A DNA stretch of 64,000 bases from Euborellia annulipes (taxonomy: Eukaryota; Arthropoda; Insecta; Dermaptera; Anisolabididae), in the NCBI GenBank assembly GCA_023213315.1, contig JAKCPI010015614.1:1-64000 (forward strand), in the 5' to 3' direction. How positions within the stretch are numbered: the stretch's first letter is position 1; every line of letters begins with the position of its first letter. Positions 26,601 to 41,600 of the stretch are shown here, one piece after another. The notes beneath the pieces are model-generated. The model saw nothing but the letters and a program-made list of their open reading frames with translations, was not told the origin of the DNA and did no database searches. The position numbers and the translations under genes are program-made.

Positions 26601-29600
26601 TAGGGCCGATTACTTTGGGAATTAAAGAGACCTTTTGGAGTATTTAGGGAGGGAAGGGGTCGAAAAGGGAAGTAGAAGTCTCATTGTGAGTAGATTTTAA
26701 TAATTGTTTAGGAAAAACAAGAAGAAATTAGTAAGTAAAATAATTAAATACTCTTTAAAATATAAAATCAGTTAATATTTTTAATTAGAGATAGGGTTCA
26801 TTTATCCAATCTAAAATCTATAGAAATTAGAATTAATTAATTAACTCATACATAGAACGGAAATCCCTTTAATTATTAGTATCAAGTCACTAAGGGGACG
26901 CTAGAGAGTGGTATATGTAATTATCCTGCAAAAAAAGTTAATAAAGTATACAATTAAAGAAAAAAAAATGAATGTTTTTTAAGGTGCTCTTTAATAGATA
27001 GATCCCTATGAAAATATTTAATTTTTTATTTGTTTTTTAACAAAATAAAGATTTAAATCAAATTATTTTAAAAATTTCAATCTAATATTCGAATCTCAGC
27101 AGAGTCTTTTTGGCATTTTGAGCCATATAGACTTTAAACAATAACATATGTACACCATCTATTTCAATATTATTGAGACTAAAGCCCTGTAGTTAGGCAG
27201 CCCAAATGGCACAAGCTCACTAAACTTCTTTTCTGATTAAAACATTGAGATAACTTTTATTTCGATCGAATCTTGGGTATCTTGAAATTTATATTAAAAA
27301 GGTAAATTTGTATGTTTATTCTTTTGTTATTGATAAAAAAGGGTTGTTCGGCCCAGATGCGTCATTTGGGGGGGGGGGAGGGCATTTGCCCGGTGAGGTC
27401 CCTCAAGGGCTCTGTTTTTTAAATTTTATATTATTCTTAAATAAAATATTTCAAAATTTATATACGAGTATATAAACTGTACAAAATTAAACAATTAATT
27501 AAATTAAATATCTTTTGGCCAAATTTGAGTACCTATTTTAAGAAAAAATAAGAGGGGAACTCCAAGAAAAAGTTGAAATGACGTCACTGATTCGTCTACT
27601 TTGAAAAAGTTATTTCTCACACAAACAAGCTGCCATTTGGGTTGCCTAACTACCGGGCTCAATACTATTGCAATAGATGGTATATCTAGAATACATGCTG
27701 TATTATGCTATCTATTATTATATGAATAGCTGATGGTATGAATAAGTGAACGATTTGCCATCTTTTGTTGACAAAAATATCTACATTCCAAAAACTTAAG
27801 GTTTATTATAGTCATAATTGGGGAAACCTATCCAGAGCACCAAGGTTTGAGCAGTCTCAAAAAATACAAAATTTTGGGAGGAAAAACATGACTTTTTAAA
27901 ATATGAAATATTACTATTGATAGTGAAGAGCTGTTGGACTGGTTAAATTTTACTCTTTCACAATAATTACCTACGAAAAAGTATTTTTCATAAGCATCGT
28001 CTTTATCATTACTATAAATTAAGTATTTGTTAGAATAATTAAGTGGCTATTATAGTATGCTAAAATACTTTATTTTTAAATCTATTAATTTTCATAACAT
28101 TTAAAGATGTTCATTTAAAATATTTTGTTTTAATTTCTCTACCTATCTAAATTAATTTCTAAATTAGTGCAGAAACATGCAGAATAAATGAAAACTTATT
28201 GGAAAATGATTTTTAGATTTTAAGAGGGTTTTCAACAAAAATATTTATTTATTTATTATAACAACCAAGTTTACAACTAAATTAACTAACAACTATATAA
28301 CATAGTTTAAATATCGAATATAATCAATGATGGTGGATCTTAAGAACAAGGTGTATGCGTCACTCTAGTTATGGTAAATCGTGATTGAAGCTGGATTGTC
28401 TCATAAACATTTCTAAGGGCTAATATACTGAATTTGGATACATAAAGAGCCTACAGTAATTTAAAATTGTTTTGCGCAGATTGGATGTTTTCAATGGATC
28501 ACAAAACCCGCTTGGAATATTTTCCTAATTTTAAAATTTTGCAACCAATAAAATATTAAACTAAAGAAAAGAAGTAATTTTTTAAATATAAAATTAAAAA
28601 GTATTACTTAAAGCACTTAATTTTACAAATGGTATTAATATTTAGATCTGTAAGCGAGGTGAATATCTGAATCAATATGTAGCAGGATAAATAAAAGGTT
28701 AAGCAGCTATGATTATTTCTTTATTGCATTCGGTTCGAATGTGGGTTCCACGGCGACGCTTCGGTCGACTAAGTCGCTTAGGCTCTTCATGGCTATAATG
28801 GAGTACACAAAGACATAACATCAAAAGGTTATATAAAAATAAATTCAAGACATTAAGATAGATTACAGTAGTTATCTATGGTTCAGTCAATAGAAACCAT
28901 CTTATGTTCTTTGATAGACATTTTATAAAATTAAATAAATATAAAATATCTATCAAAGAACATAAGAGGGTTTATAATGACTGAACGCTAGGTGACTACT
29001 GTAAATTTCTATCTTAATTTATTTTTATATAACCTTTTGATGTTATGTCTTTGTGTACTTCATTAGAGCCATGAAGATGGTCGATCGAGACGTCGCTGTG
29101 GGTTCGAATGCAATAAAGAAATAATCATAGCTGCTTATTTATCTGCTAAATATTGAGATCTTGTTTAAAAAATTTTTTAAACTGCAAATTTCATCAAAAA
29201 TAATAAATTAAAGTTCATTTGACTGAGAAATATTGTCGTTCGAGAAAATTGTTTCTCCGTTCCTTTAATGTCCTTAATTACATGAGATAAATGAAAACGC
29301 CAAACCACTGTCTTTCCCTTCTAAAACAAAAAAAAATTTATTTGATTTAAAATTTAATAAACACAGATATTAATTAATAAATAAGATGAGTTTTGACAAC
29401 CTTGTTGCAAATCACCACACACCATCGAATATAATATATAAATATAGAAATTAAATAATCACATAACAGAAGATATATCTCTGGTGCATACATACACTCA
29501 AGCACATAACGAAACGACACGAAGCTAAGTCAATCATCTAAAGAGAAACGACATCGAGCAGGAATCTGATAAGAGAGCTGGAGGGCACGAGCGGGGTCCA

Positions 29601-32600
29601 AGCAAGCACCTCAATTTCATCTTGGGTGAAGAATGGGGCGCCCGGTGCCGGGGGGAGTCATCTGCAAAGCCTGGCAGACATTCAGGGCGGTCGAATGGAA
29701 AGGCCGAGCAGCCACAACCGGCCCCGGAGTTGAGAGAGGATGCTTCTCAACCTGCAGTGCACTCACGACCACCGCCTCACGTTGATGGTACCTTCGCAGG
29801 TTGGGATGTGCACTTTCAATTAAACTAAACCTTCTGCTTTTCATACCCACCCCCCTTGTAGCTTGCTAGTCAAAAATTTACACCTACCATATTTAAATAA
29901 TAATAATAAAGTATTTTTTCATAAGGACCCAGAGCAATTTCCAACTGTTTGAAACCGTAAGACTTATGCACAGACCATTATTAATGATTCCAAATACACA
30001 TGTATAGCACATGCGTTGAATGTTCTGTTCAGATATCTAATTGTTTCAAACTGTTGGAAATTGCTATTGGAACAAGTCATAAATATGTGATGCTGAAAGT
30101 CAAAAGGGACCTCTTATCGGCGATGAAAAATTATCGGTACCGACATTTTAGTAGAATTAGGTCAAAAATATCGATTTTTGGGTTTCGGTTGAATACGATT
30201 CTTCAATATTTCCTTAACAGGTTTATTCGTAAATTTTAGCGATGAGAATTCGATAAATACTACAAAAAATCGATTTAGTAACCTTAAATATACTGAAGTA
30301 AATAAATATTTTTTCATTGTGTTTAAATGTTTTTCTCAAAATCAAGTTTTTTATCTATACCTTTGAAAGGCTGTAACTTTTTTAGTTTTTGAGATGTCAT
30401 AGTGGTTTTGTTCTTAAAATGTTCAGGAAATTATCCTCTACAATAAATCTCTACAATTAATAACTCAATTTGTGAAATTTCCGACAAGATATCTCTTTTC
30501 ACTTTCCGCATCATATATAAGATTCACTCTCCTTGTGTTAATAAATTTTCAATCTACCAGGTAAATACATTTATGTACTTGTCGAAAATAGTTAATCTAA
30601 AATTTCAATATGTTTTATGAGTTTCACTTTCTTTCATCTATCCCAGGTGCTTCGTTATGATGCATGGCCATTGCGCAAACAAACGATCTTTTTCAATAAA
30701 TAAAAAACATTTAACAATGAACATGAATCTATTATAGCTTTCAATATCATTTTAATTTCATTCAGGAGGAAAAATATATTACACTGCTTTAAATTATTTG
30801 CTCTACTATCTATCTTGTCTAAATTAGAAAACAATTTTGAAAGAAGATAGGACAGTGTTTCTCAACCTATGTGGGGTCGTTCTTTACATTAAAGTACCTA
30901 AAGGGAGGAAGAAAAACATGAATTGAAAACAGAGGAAGCTGTGAGCTGCAAACACTCAAAAAAAAAAAAAAAAATAAAAATAAATAAATAAATTTTGCTG
31001 GTAAAAAAGTTGGTGAGGTATGTCTTTGTGAATGGAAGTATTAATAAGGCGGAATCAAAAGAAATTCCATATGCAGCCAAAATTATTTCTTTTATTGTGC
31101 TGTTCCAAGCTGACGTTTCGGACACTGGTCTAGGCTAAAATATTTTCGTGCATATAATTATCACATGTTAATATTGCACCTTTTATACAATATAAAAATA
31201 TAATCTATAATATACAGTATTAATATAGAGTATATACCCGGAGGCGAAAATAAATTAAAATTAAAATTTCAGCGACACACATTCGAATGAATGGCGCGCT
31301 AATATGCAAATTACTAATGAGCCAGTATTCAATAACATCATTTTTTTCTTTGTTCTTATGAGCACTCCGTTCATGCGAATGTGTCGCTGAAATTTTATTA
31401 TTCTCGCCTCCGGGTATGTACTCTATATGAATACAGGATATTATAATATGACAATAATAACATGTGATAATTATATGTATGGAAATATTTTAGTTCTGAA
31501 GATGGCCTAAACCAGTGGCCGAAACGTCAGCATGGAACGGCACAATAAAAGAAATAATTTTGGATGCATACCTGGTATGTCTTGGAATATTTTTTTTACT
31601 CCGCTTTGGTAAAAGTTGGATAAAAATATATAAATAAGTAATTCGAAGGGTTTTTTATTAAAAGAAAACTGTAAAACAAATTTCTAGACTAAGGGGCTCC
31701 GAAATTAAAAACAAATTGTGATAGAATAAGAAAAAAACTTTGGCTGAATAAAAAGTTTACAGAGAAAAAACATCCTTCAGGATAGGCAATTTTTATTAAA
31801 TCTTGTATTTAAAAAATCTGGTGTGACTGGCGCACAGCACACAACTTTCTCTTACCTTCGGTAATCGAAAGTTGTGTACTGTGCTTGTCACACCAGATTT
31901 TTTGTGTCGACATATATTTAGTTCCCGACAGTACGGAACATTGGAATTCAGATGTAAAATTTATAAGTATGGGAAAATATTTATATTTTGTTACCATGGC
32001 AACCACTTCTATCCTTCCCTATGAAATACAAGAGTAAAGTGGTCTTCAGAAGATTTCAATCGCAAAATGAGAATATACATTTTAAAGAGCATCTAAAAAA
32101 TAATTGATTTTTGAATTTAAAAAAAAATCGTTGGAGCAAATTTTGAGAAAATCGAAAAAAACTGAAAAAGTACATCAGTAAAGTACTAGTACTCTTTGGC
32201 CGATTTTGATTAAAAGCTTATTTTTCCGGTCCAGGAGGGTGTTTAACTTAAATATAAAATTTCAGCCTCATAGCTCAATTCCTTCATGCTTAAAATTGAA
32301 CACAGACACACCCACCCACCCACCCACCCACAGACAGACCATGTCGCGAAAACCACTTTTTTGGATTCAGGGGACCTCAAAACGTGAAGATCCATCAAAA
32401 TCTCGACATCGAATTTTTGACATGAATCCAATACTTTCTCTCTATATATATATTACATATATACATAGGTAAGAGAAAGTAAAAATAGAGTGCACGTATA
32501 AAGAGGTTGAGAAACACTCGTATGGGATAATTATGTGTGTCTAAACATTTTTGGAAAAGGCATCCAAAATCTTTTTTAATAGTTATTTTAATTCCTGGAG

Positions 32601-35600
32601 ACTTGACAAAATTGTGTCTTGAATTTTAAAAATGTTTTTAATTGCAAATTGATATTAAAAAAGAAATTATAATTATATTATGTTGGAATTACTTAAAAGA
32701 CTAAATTAAAAAAAAAATCTAGTCACAAGCTGAGGCGGATTGGGCCTAATTGCTTCGCATAAAAACCATTTCCTTGGATTTCTATAAACTTTCGTCACCT
32801 TAAACGCTGCTATAAAAGCAGGTAAAAAGTAATTCAGTTTTCAGGATGTCCAGATCCGCCTCAACTTCTAGCTTTAAAGAATCGAATAAGAATTCTGGAA
32901 CAATTTTTAAAATAAAAATTACAATATTTAATTATTTAAAATAATGAATGAATTAAATTTGTTATTAAATGAATGAATGGGTCGTTTTGATAACTTACCT
33001 ACCCCAACATTAAAATATCCTCCCTATGGGGAAATACATGGTGTGTGTCCTTCAGCATTAAAATAGCTGAAGGACAAACACCATGTATTTCCCCATAGGG
33101 AGGATATTTTAATGTTGGGGTAGGTAAGTTATCAAAACGACCCATTGAAAAGTCGCCGATATTTGAAGATTTTGAAAATTGAAATTAAAAAATTATTGAT
33201 TTGAAAGGTTTCGGAGCCACAGTTTGAAAAAGGAGTGCATTAAAAACGGACGGTTTTAGGTCCCAATGCTCAAGCAGCTATCTCTCATTTGAGTACACAA
33301 TAGAGAAAATAACTACTAGGGGGATATTCAATGAATTAAGATCATGCTTTTTTTTCTTTAAAAATGATTAATGGGGTTGGTAGTTTCTTGTGAAAAATTA
33401 AACCAAGTGGTGCATGAAGAATTAACCAACAAAAGCCTAAACATAAAAATCGAAAAAATTTTATAATCTAGAAATTTTTGTTCTCTTTTATTCTTTTATT
33501 CTCTCTCTTAAAAATAGTGTTTTATATTGATTTTGGTTCATCTCATATACAATTTAGATCACCGTTCTCAAATTAGAATATTATTTATTCCAAAAATTAA
33601 AAGTAAATAGGCCTACCTAATGATTTTTATGAATTTGGGATAAGTTCCTAGTCAAATGTTGTCCAAAACATTAATGTCTTAAATTATAAATTTCCTTTGC
33701 CTTTTAATAAAACCTTAACTTTCTTCTGATTCCATTAACGAATACAAAATTCCAATATTTTTCATTATAATTAATAATTATTATTTATTTAAATCATAAG
33801 GTTTTTTTTTTCTATCAAGGAGATGTATGGTTATAGAATAGAGATGTGTAAATGAAGAAAAAAAACAGTAGACCCTGCCAAATTTCTTTAATAAATGAGC
33901 CTACTCCTAACTTTTGCTCTTAGGTTTGGACTATCTTCATACCTAAGGCTCAGGGCCGCTTGCTGCCCTTGATGGATATACACGTTTTGAGGTCTCCTGA
34001 ATACAAAAAAGTGGTTTTCTCAACATGGTCTGTCTGCCCCTAGACCGTGAAAATAAGCTTTTGAACAAAATCGGCCAAAAAGTACTAGTACTTTACTGAT
34101 GTACTTCACTTTTTTTCGATTTTCTCAAATTTGCTTCAACAATTTTGATTAAAATTCATAAATCAATTATTTTTTAGATGCTCTTTAAAATGTATATTCT
34201 AATTTTGTCCTTGAAATCTTTTGAAGCATACTTTAATCTTGTACAGTGAGCATTGTAGCAATTAAGTCCACACCTATAGCTAGAGCTTTAAGTATATAGT
34301 GTATAGTGAAAAATTTTAATGACTGGAAAGGTAAAACTTAAAATCTGTTACAGAAGATTTTATTTTACCTTTTCAACCTTTTCAAATTTAAAATTATTTC
34401 ACCATATTTCATATAGTATACCATATACTTAAGGCACTAGCTATCAGCGCTCACTGTACTTCATAGGAATGATAGGAGAAAAGTGCGTATGTTCACGCGA
34501 GGCTCTTTCCGTTTTGAGTAAATTAGATACGACTTTTCGACAGAGCCCCAGTTCTGAAGATGGTCCAGATATGTGACCGAAACGTTAGTCGTGGGCTGAT
34601 TAAATAAAGAATTGACTCTGGTTTTATTTCTTCATTTGCACATTTTTTTTTTTTTAATTTATTGATCCATTTTCTCTATTTTAAATTTTTTGGTATATTT
34701 TTACCAATATACACCACTTTTTAAATAAAGGTAATTTGATTTTTTTTATTGATTATTATTATTTGATATATTTTAATGTAAAAAAGACATGCATGGAAAT
34801 TTAGCGAATAAAAAAAATATTAATGAATAGAAAATTAAGGAATATTTGTATTAAAAAATACTTACTTGATCAATAAAGTACGAATGTGAGTCTCACTCAC
34901 AGTAGGGAACAATGCACCGATTTTTGCCACTGAAAGATCCATATCAGGTACCTGGAGGTTCCCTAAGGAATCGGTTTTGTTAGTTCCGGAATGTTCCTGT
35001 AAAACAATTAAGCTTATGTATAAATTCAAGTTGATTTTTATTTAATTAAACAAAAAAAAAATGATCCAGTTTAGTCGGAGAGCTGGTGACAAAAATGGGC
35101 AAGTTTTCTGAAGGGTAATATCTCAGCCAAAAACATCGGAGATGCAAAAAGGGGCGCCTCGCATTATTTTTGCCCAGCGTCGAGGTGAAATCAAAAAAAT
35201 GCGCCTCGCTTTTCTGATTTATATAAAAGCGAGGAAATATTTTCACTTAAATAAAACCCCTACAGAATTTTATTTGTTTCATATATCCTCGCTTTTATAT
35301 AAATCAGAAAAGCGAGGCGCATTTTTTTGATTTCACCTCGACGCTGGGCAAAAATAATGCGAGGCGCCCCTTTTTGCATCTCCGATGTTTTTGGCTGAGA
35401 TTTCACTTCTTTTTGTGAAATATTACATTTAAATTTTATTTTATAATTTTTGCTTATTAAATATTAAGTTATCCCATGAATAGATCTTTTAATATGCATT
35501 CCAAACAGTAAAAAATAAATACATCGTTTGGTATTAATTCAAAATGATAAACATAGGATTTCACCAAATTTTATAAAATTTTAGGATTTTTATTTTTGTT

Positions 35601-38600
35601 ATGTTGGTAAGATGTAAATACATCGTTTGGTATCCATTCGAAACGATAAACATAGGATTTCCCTAAATTTTATAAAATTTTAGGATTTTTATTTTTGTTA
35701 TGTTGCTAGGATGTAAATACATCGTTTGGTATCCATTCAAAACGATAAACATAGGATTTCACCAAATTTTATAAAATTTTAGGTTTTTTATTTTTGTTAT
35801 GTTGGTAGAATGTAAATACTTCGTTTGGTATCCATTCGAAACGATAAACATAGGATTTCACCAAATTTTATAAAATTTTAGGTTTTTTATTTTTGTTATG
35901 TTGGTGGAATGTAAATACTTCGTTTGGTATCCATTCGAAACGATAAACATAGGATTTCACCAAATTTTATAAAATTTTAGGATTTTTATTTTTGTTATGT
36001 TGGTAGGATGTAAATACATCGTTTGGTATCCATTCGAAACGATAAACATAGGATTTCACCAAATTTTATAAAAAAAAATTTTATTTTTTGTTTTTTATTT
36101 TTGCTATGTTGGTAGCACTTCTTCTTATCACGTTAATCTATTGTATTTCTATCTGAAGGGATCCATCCTAAAAATTTTTATTCCATTAGGGATGAAAATT
36201 ACTAATATTAATAGATATGTTTATAGATGACGTCATCAGTGAGCAAAATAGTTAGAATTGTCTTTTGGCCATGTTAAAGATAGGACAAATTTGAAATTTT
36301 GAATACCTCTCAAAAAGTCACTTTTGATCCAAAATGAAATTTTATATCAAAGGTATCGGGTTTTTGATAGTATCTATTTGTATTTTAAATTTCATCCAAA
36401 TCGGTCCAGCAGGGAAACCTGTAGCTTTGTCTAAAAATTTGAAAATTGAAGAAAAGAATGAAAATAAGAGACTAACTTTGACCTTCCGAAATCGGCAAAA
36501 TCTCAACTTTGACCCCCTGTCATTCTTTTTGGCACTGGAATTTTTTTTTTGAATTCGTGCTCAAAATAATCCTTATTTATTCTAGTTTAATATAAAAAAA
36601 ATTTGGTTCCGATATCTTAAAAACTTTTTGAGATATTCGCCCAGAAAGAGAAAAGTTTCTCAAAAAAATTTTTTCACGTCCCTATCTTTTATTAAGGATT
36701 TAAAATCATTCTTGATAATATAGTCTAGGGACGACTCGTCCATCTAAATGCAATGGGCCATTGGCATCTATTGGAATATCAACTAAATGGTAGTATTAAG
36801 AGTTTCTTTGCTTTCTTTTGCTTTTTACTTGCTCGGCGACGAGTCGCTCCCGCGACTCTTGATTTTCAGAATAGGTTGCATTTTAGTAATGGGAAGATAC
36901 TCTAGACTCTAGAGTCTAGAGTCAGCTCTTCCAGTACCGGGGCCTTTGGCGGGAATAAGCCGGTAAAGTTGTAATATTTATTAGCATCTTTAAACTGTTG
37001 TTTTCTGAAGGCTTTCCAAAATAATAATAAACAAGTGGTCAAGTTAAATAAAGTGCTATGTGAAACTAAACCACTTGTTTATTATTATTTTACAAAGTTT
37101 CAGCCTTCAGAAAACACCCTAGGTTACGATATTTTTTAACAGGTTTGACCTAGCGCTGACGTCACAAGCCCTCTATCTGACTGTTAGATTCCTATTACTT
37201 TTTTTAATATTCTATTTGCTCGTTGTCTACAAATTTTGAGCTTTCATAAAACAGTTTAAAGATGCTAATAAATATTACAACTTTACCGGCTTATTCCCGC
37301 CAAAGGCCCCGGTACTGCAAGTGCTGACTCTAGAGTATCTTTTCACCACTAAAATGCAACCTATTCTGAAAATATTAGGCTTCAGAAAACAAAACTATTG
37401 CCCATTTTCGTCGCCAGCTCTCCGACTAGTAGTGACCTGGACGTCTAACTATCACCAAGAAAAAAATTTTTGGAGGTCTTCAATCCCAAAATATTCAATA
37501 ATTCTGATAAAATTTTCAAATTATCATTGTATCGGTGGCTCCATGACCCCCGAGAATCGAACCCAGGGCCTCCAGCTTTTCCGGAGCATCGGTGTGCTAC
37601 CCTTTGCCACAGACTATCGGAACCTCGACTTATACCAAAAAAATATAATGTTAAATATATCTATGATAGCTAAGTCCGAATCGAGGGGTAAATTGATTCA
37701 AATATTTAGATCTCAAAAATTATTTAACTATAATTTAAAAAAAAAAAAAAGTTACGAAGGGTAAAAAATTTACATCCTCCTTGGCCCTCATATAGACTAT
37801 TTTTTCTCTCTTCTGGGAGATCTTATCCCAAACCATGGATGTGCCATTGTACTAATACAAATATTTGAAGACATTTTTGAAGGGGTTTTTAATAATTTAA
37901 TTTTTCATATATTTTACTTGAATTATTGTTGATCCTTGCATGCGGCCTGGACTTTGAAAAGCAGGTTGAGGTTGATGTTGAGAAGAATTTGCTGGGTAGA
38001 CATGGTAGCCTCTAATATCAGGTGATCCGTGACCGCTCTTAAAAAATATTTTAAAATTATAATTTATTCATGAATATAATAACTGATGAATTGTTAAAGC
38101 TCTGGTTCATCTTTTCGAAGTGATATCGAAAATAATATCTGAATGTTTTATAAATTATAAATACAATTGAATCCCGAGAATTCGTATCGTCACGGGACCG
38201 ACAGTTTGGTCCGAATTATCGGAAATTCCAATTATCGTGAGTCGAAAATTAAAAATATAAGAGAATTTCCCTCTCTCCTCTCCTCAATTACTTTGAGTGA
38301 AAAGATTACGAATGAGCGAGAAAAACTTTTCTCTTCTTCCTCTTTCTTGGAAACAGTAGACTACAAATTAACGAGATTTTTAAGCTGGAAATACGAATTA
38401 TAAGATGTTTTGAGTGACTTTGAGCATAAAAATAATACGAATTACCGAGAATGAAATGCATTGTTTTTATTCCAATTATCGGGATTTTTCTGCCAAGTTT
38501 GTACGAATTAGCAGGAAATACGAATAATCGGGATTCCACTGTATCATATTTTTTAAAAAGTGAGACCGCAAATTAAAATTGATCATGCTTTCTTACAAAT

Positions 38601-41600
38601 TAGAGGCATTAATGTTTTTAAGAAAAAATACAATAATCATTAATCATTTACCTGAGATGTTTCAGTTAAAGGTAGTTGTTGAGATTGTTGTAATTGCCTG
38701 TATTTTAATCTAGGATCTTCCCAAGTACTTGTCTTGTTAAAGTAATTAATGAAATAGCTGAAAAAGAGAAAAGTAATTAGATATTTATTTTTAAAATTCG
38801 ATTTTTTATTAGTGGGGGGTGACTTTTTTAGTGATTATTTGTGAGATTCAATTTCCTCTTCTTTTAAAATAAGGTTTCGGCCACTCCTATTGGGTCCAAA
38901 TTACCTAAATAAGCAGGAACCTACCTAAGGTGTGAGGAACGATCCACTCTAGACTGAGAGTCATTATTACGCTAAATAGTTTACAATAAACAATCTATGG
39001 GAAATTTACTTTTCCGCATTGAAGTTTTTAAAAATAAATGAGTTTTAAATTGTATGACATGAAAGATCTAATTAAAGAGAAAAAAAACGCTATATTTTCA
39101 GAAATTGTTTTTGAGGGAGTGCCGATAGGTCTCCGAAATATCTGGAAATATTGCCTTGCTAACGAATTAAAAACAATTGCTGAAAATATAGCGTTTTTTA
39201 AACCAACTTCAGCAACACCATCCATCCAGGTTTCTCTAAGTCACTTGTGTTGAGTTGGTGTATGTAAATGTAAATAATTTTAAATAAAATAACTAGTTCT
39301 TTTAAAGAGGATACTAGTAGAGCCGGTGCCACTATCATATTAAATTCGTTATAATTAATATTTCAAAGTCTTCGACAAATTTCCTTAATGTATGAGCCCG
39401 GCTCGGCTCGTGAGAGTCCCCACAGGGGCAGATTTGGCTCGTTTGGAGGTGAGCCGAGCCGGGCTCGCTTAATAAAGTACGGTGTATATGGGGCGCTTAA
39501 GGATTGCAGATGCAGATTGGCAGCCAAATTTTTTTCCTTTAAAAGCTTTTTGGGCCGGGGATAGAAGATGTCCAAATTAATAAATCTATAATTGTTTCCA
39601 TTAGGCAGCTAGCTATGTGTGAAGATGCTCAACTTGCAGGTTCAGGTCTCTGCGCCTGCAACCCTTCCTTGATATAACAGCTAATAACACTTTGAGAAAA
39701 AATATTTTTCAAAAAATCGATCCTTTTTTATAATTTAAATTTATTTGGAGAAAATTTATTCACTTTTTAATAGCTATAAATTTTGCTATTTGTTTGAATT
39801 TTTAAAATGGTTTATTATCATATATTTTAGGCTTTTTTGACAATTAAATCGTGATCGTCCTCAATTAGTAGTTAAGTATTTCAATATACAAAAAAAAAAG
39901 AAAAAAAAAAAAAATAGGTAAAAGTAAAGTTACAAATATGTAATAATAAAACCAATCAGTGTGAATGATAAGGTAAACTCGGAGAGAACTTGATTTAGTA
40001 TATGGAAGCTTTTGTGTTGTTGGCAGTTGGTGACTGATGATTTATGTCACCTGATGACTGTTGATGATTTATTTCATCATCATTCTCATTTTCCTCAGTC
40101 ACACACTCCTCATCATCATCATCAAAAAAACGATGTCCTTCAAAATTTCTCGAAGATCCACTTGTTGGAATTAAATACTGCCTATTCCTTCTAAAAAAAT
40201 ATTCTTCGACTTTTATTCAGTAAGATCTCGATTCGGGTCCCTTAGATAAGACCATCTACGAAGATTTTTTATCCAGACTAGAGTCCCAGTGTTTAACTCC
40301 GATAAAGTTTAGACTCTTATGTCTTCTATTATAATTGGCTCTCTGCCTTTCCTTAATTTTAGCAACATGTTCCTTGGATTGTTTTAATAATTCATCCCCT
40401 TCGTCACCCATTGTATATAAAAGATGGTTCAATTGACTCAAATCTTCCTTCTCAATTAATCCAGAAGAATGTCTATATTAGAGCCCTGCACGGGCCGATT
40501 TTTTTTGGCCCGGACCGGCCGTGTCCGTATTTTTTTTTGACTTCCCGCCCGTACCCGGCCCGTAATTTTTTACCATTCTTCGGGCCCGCCCGGAATTTTT
40601 TCAAACCCGCCCATACCCGCCCGAGATTTAGTGAGTGAATGAACGAATGTCTAACAATTTTTAAATAAAATTTCATTTGCATGCCCGTCCGTCCGAACCC
40701 GTTTATTTAGACTTGCTACCCGCCCGTACCCGCCCGTAAGTTTTTCATGGCCTCCAAAGCCCGCCCGGCCCGGCCCACGGGCCGGGCGGGTAACGGGCCT
40801 ACGGGCCAACCCGTACCCGTGCAGGGCTCTAGTCTATATCGTTCCAATCCATGGGCCATTCAGATTAGGTTTTGAAAAATCATACCATTGAGGAGGGTCA
40901 AGATGAAATTTTATAATGAAGACCTTAATTCTTGATCCATAATACTTTTTTTTTTTAATCAATCAAGAAATATCAGCCACACCTGGCACCATGTAATGAT
41001 AAGGTCAACTCGTAGAGAACACGATTTATTATATCAAACAATTATAAATCAAATACAAACATATAAATATCAAGTAAGTGATGTGACTAAGCAACACCCA
41101 CTACAAAGTGATAAAAGAATTTTTAATTATATTAATTTTGATTAAAGATGGTAGGAAGCGAAATGACCTACGATGGGCAACGACATAGATAAAATATTGA
41201 AAAATCAAATAAATCATTCATATTAATCTGTAATGGCATTGAATGTAAAATTAAACCCCCTTCCTAACAAGTTGTCGGTATATCTCCATGGATATCAGGG
41301 CCCAAGGGAATATTTCTCTTTTTAAACAATAATTGAATAGGCTTACTTTAAAAGCCAGATTATTACAGTCTTAAAAATAAAATGTATTTGATATGAGGGA
41401 ACAATTATTACGATTATTGACTACTTATTTCTCACCTACTGAAAAATCCAAAAAAACTAAAATAATAAAAAAGAAATCAGATAACAATTTGGAGTGTTTA
41501 AAAATCCAATAAAGCACAAATGCCATAGGTGAGGAAAGGAATAATGTATAATTATTATTTAAAAATATACTTAATCGATTGACAAAACAAAAGACATATA

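Larger units (their letters stand above)
30850..32520. other. Nested repeats bounded by inverted CAGTGTTTCTCAACCT words
   Basis: The left word ACAGTGTTTCTCAACCTATG and the right AGGTTGAGAAACACTCGTAT are inverted and typical of hAT-type MITE ends. Between them lie the fold-back element at 31080-31565 and a double-hairpin element at 31817-32480, apparently inserted later. Confidence 0.4.
39959..41050 (-). mobile_element. LTR retrotransposon remnant (Ty3/gypsy type)
   Basis: Two direct repeats, ATGATAAGGTAAACTCGGAG at about 39965 and ATGATAAGGTCAACTCGTAG at about 40998, each followed by AGAAC and GATTTA, look like matching parts of two LTRs. Between them is a minus-strand pol fragment and a later hAT-type MITE. 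Most of the internal region is deleted. Confidence 0.5.

Noticed and set aside
35510..36112. CRISPR-like array
   Set aside because: The 99-bp units are contiguous tandem repeats without distinct spacers, in a eukaryotic intron and inside a mobile element.
37321..37764. 147-codon plus-strand open frame
   Set aside because: It overlaps a fold-back element end and a minus-strand tRNA-like segment, shows no domain and ends in an A run.
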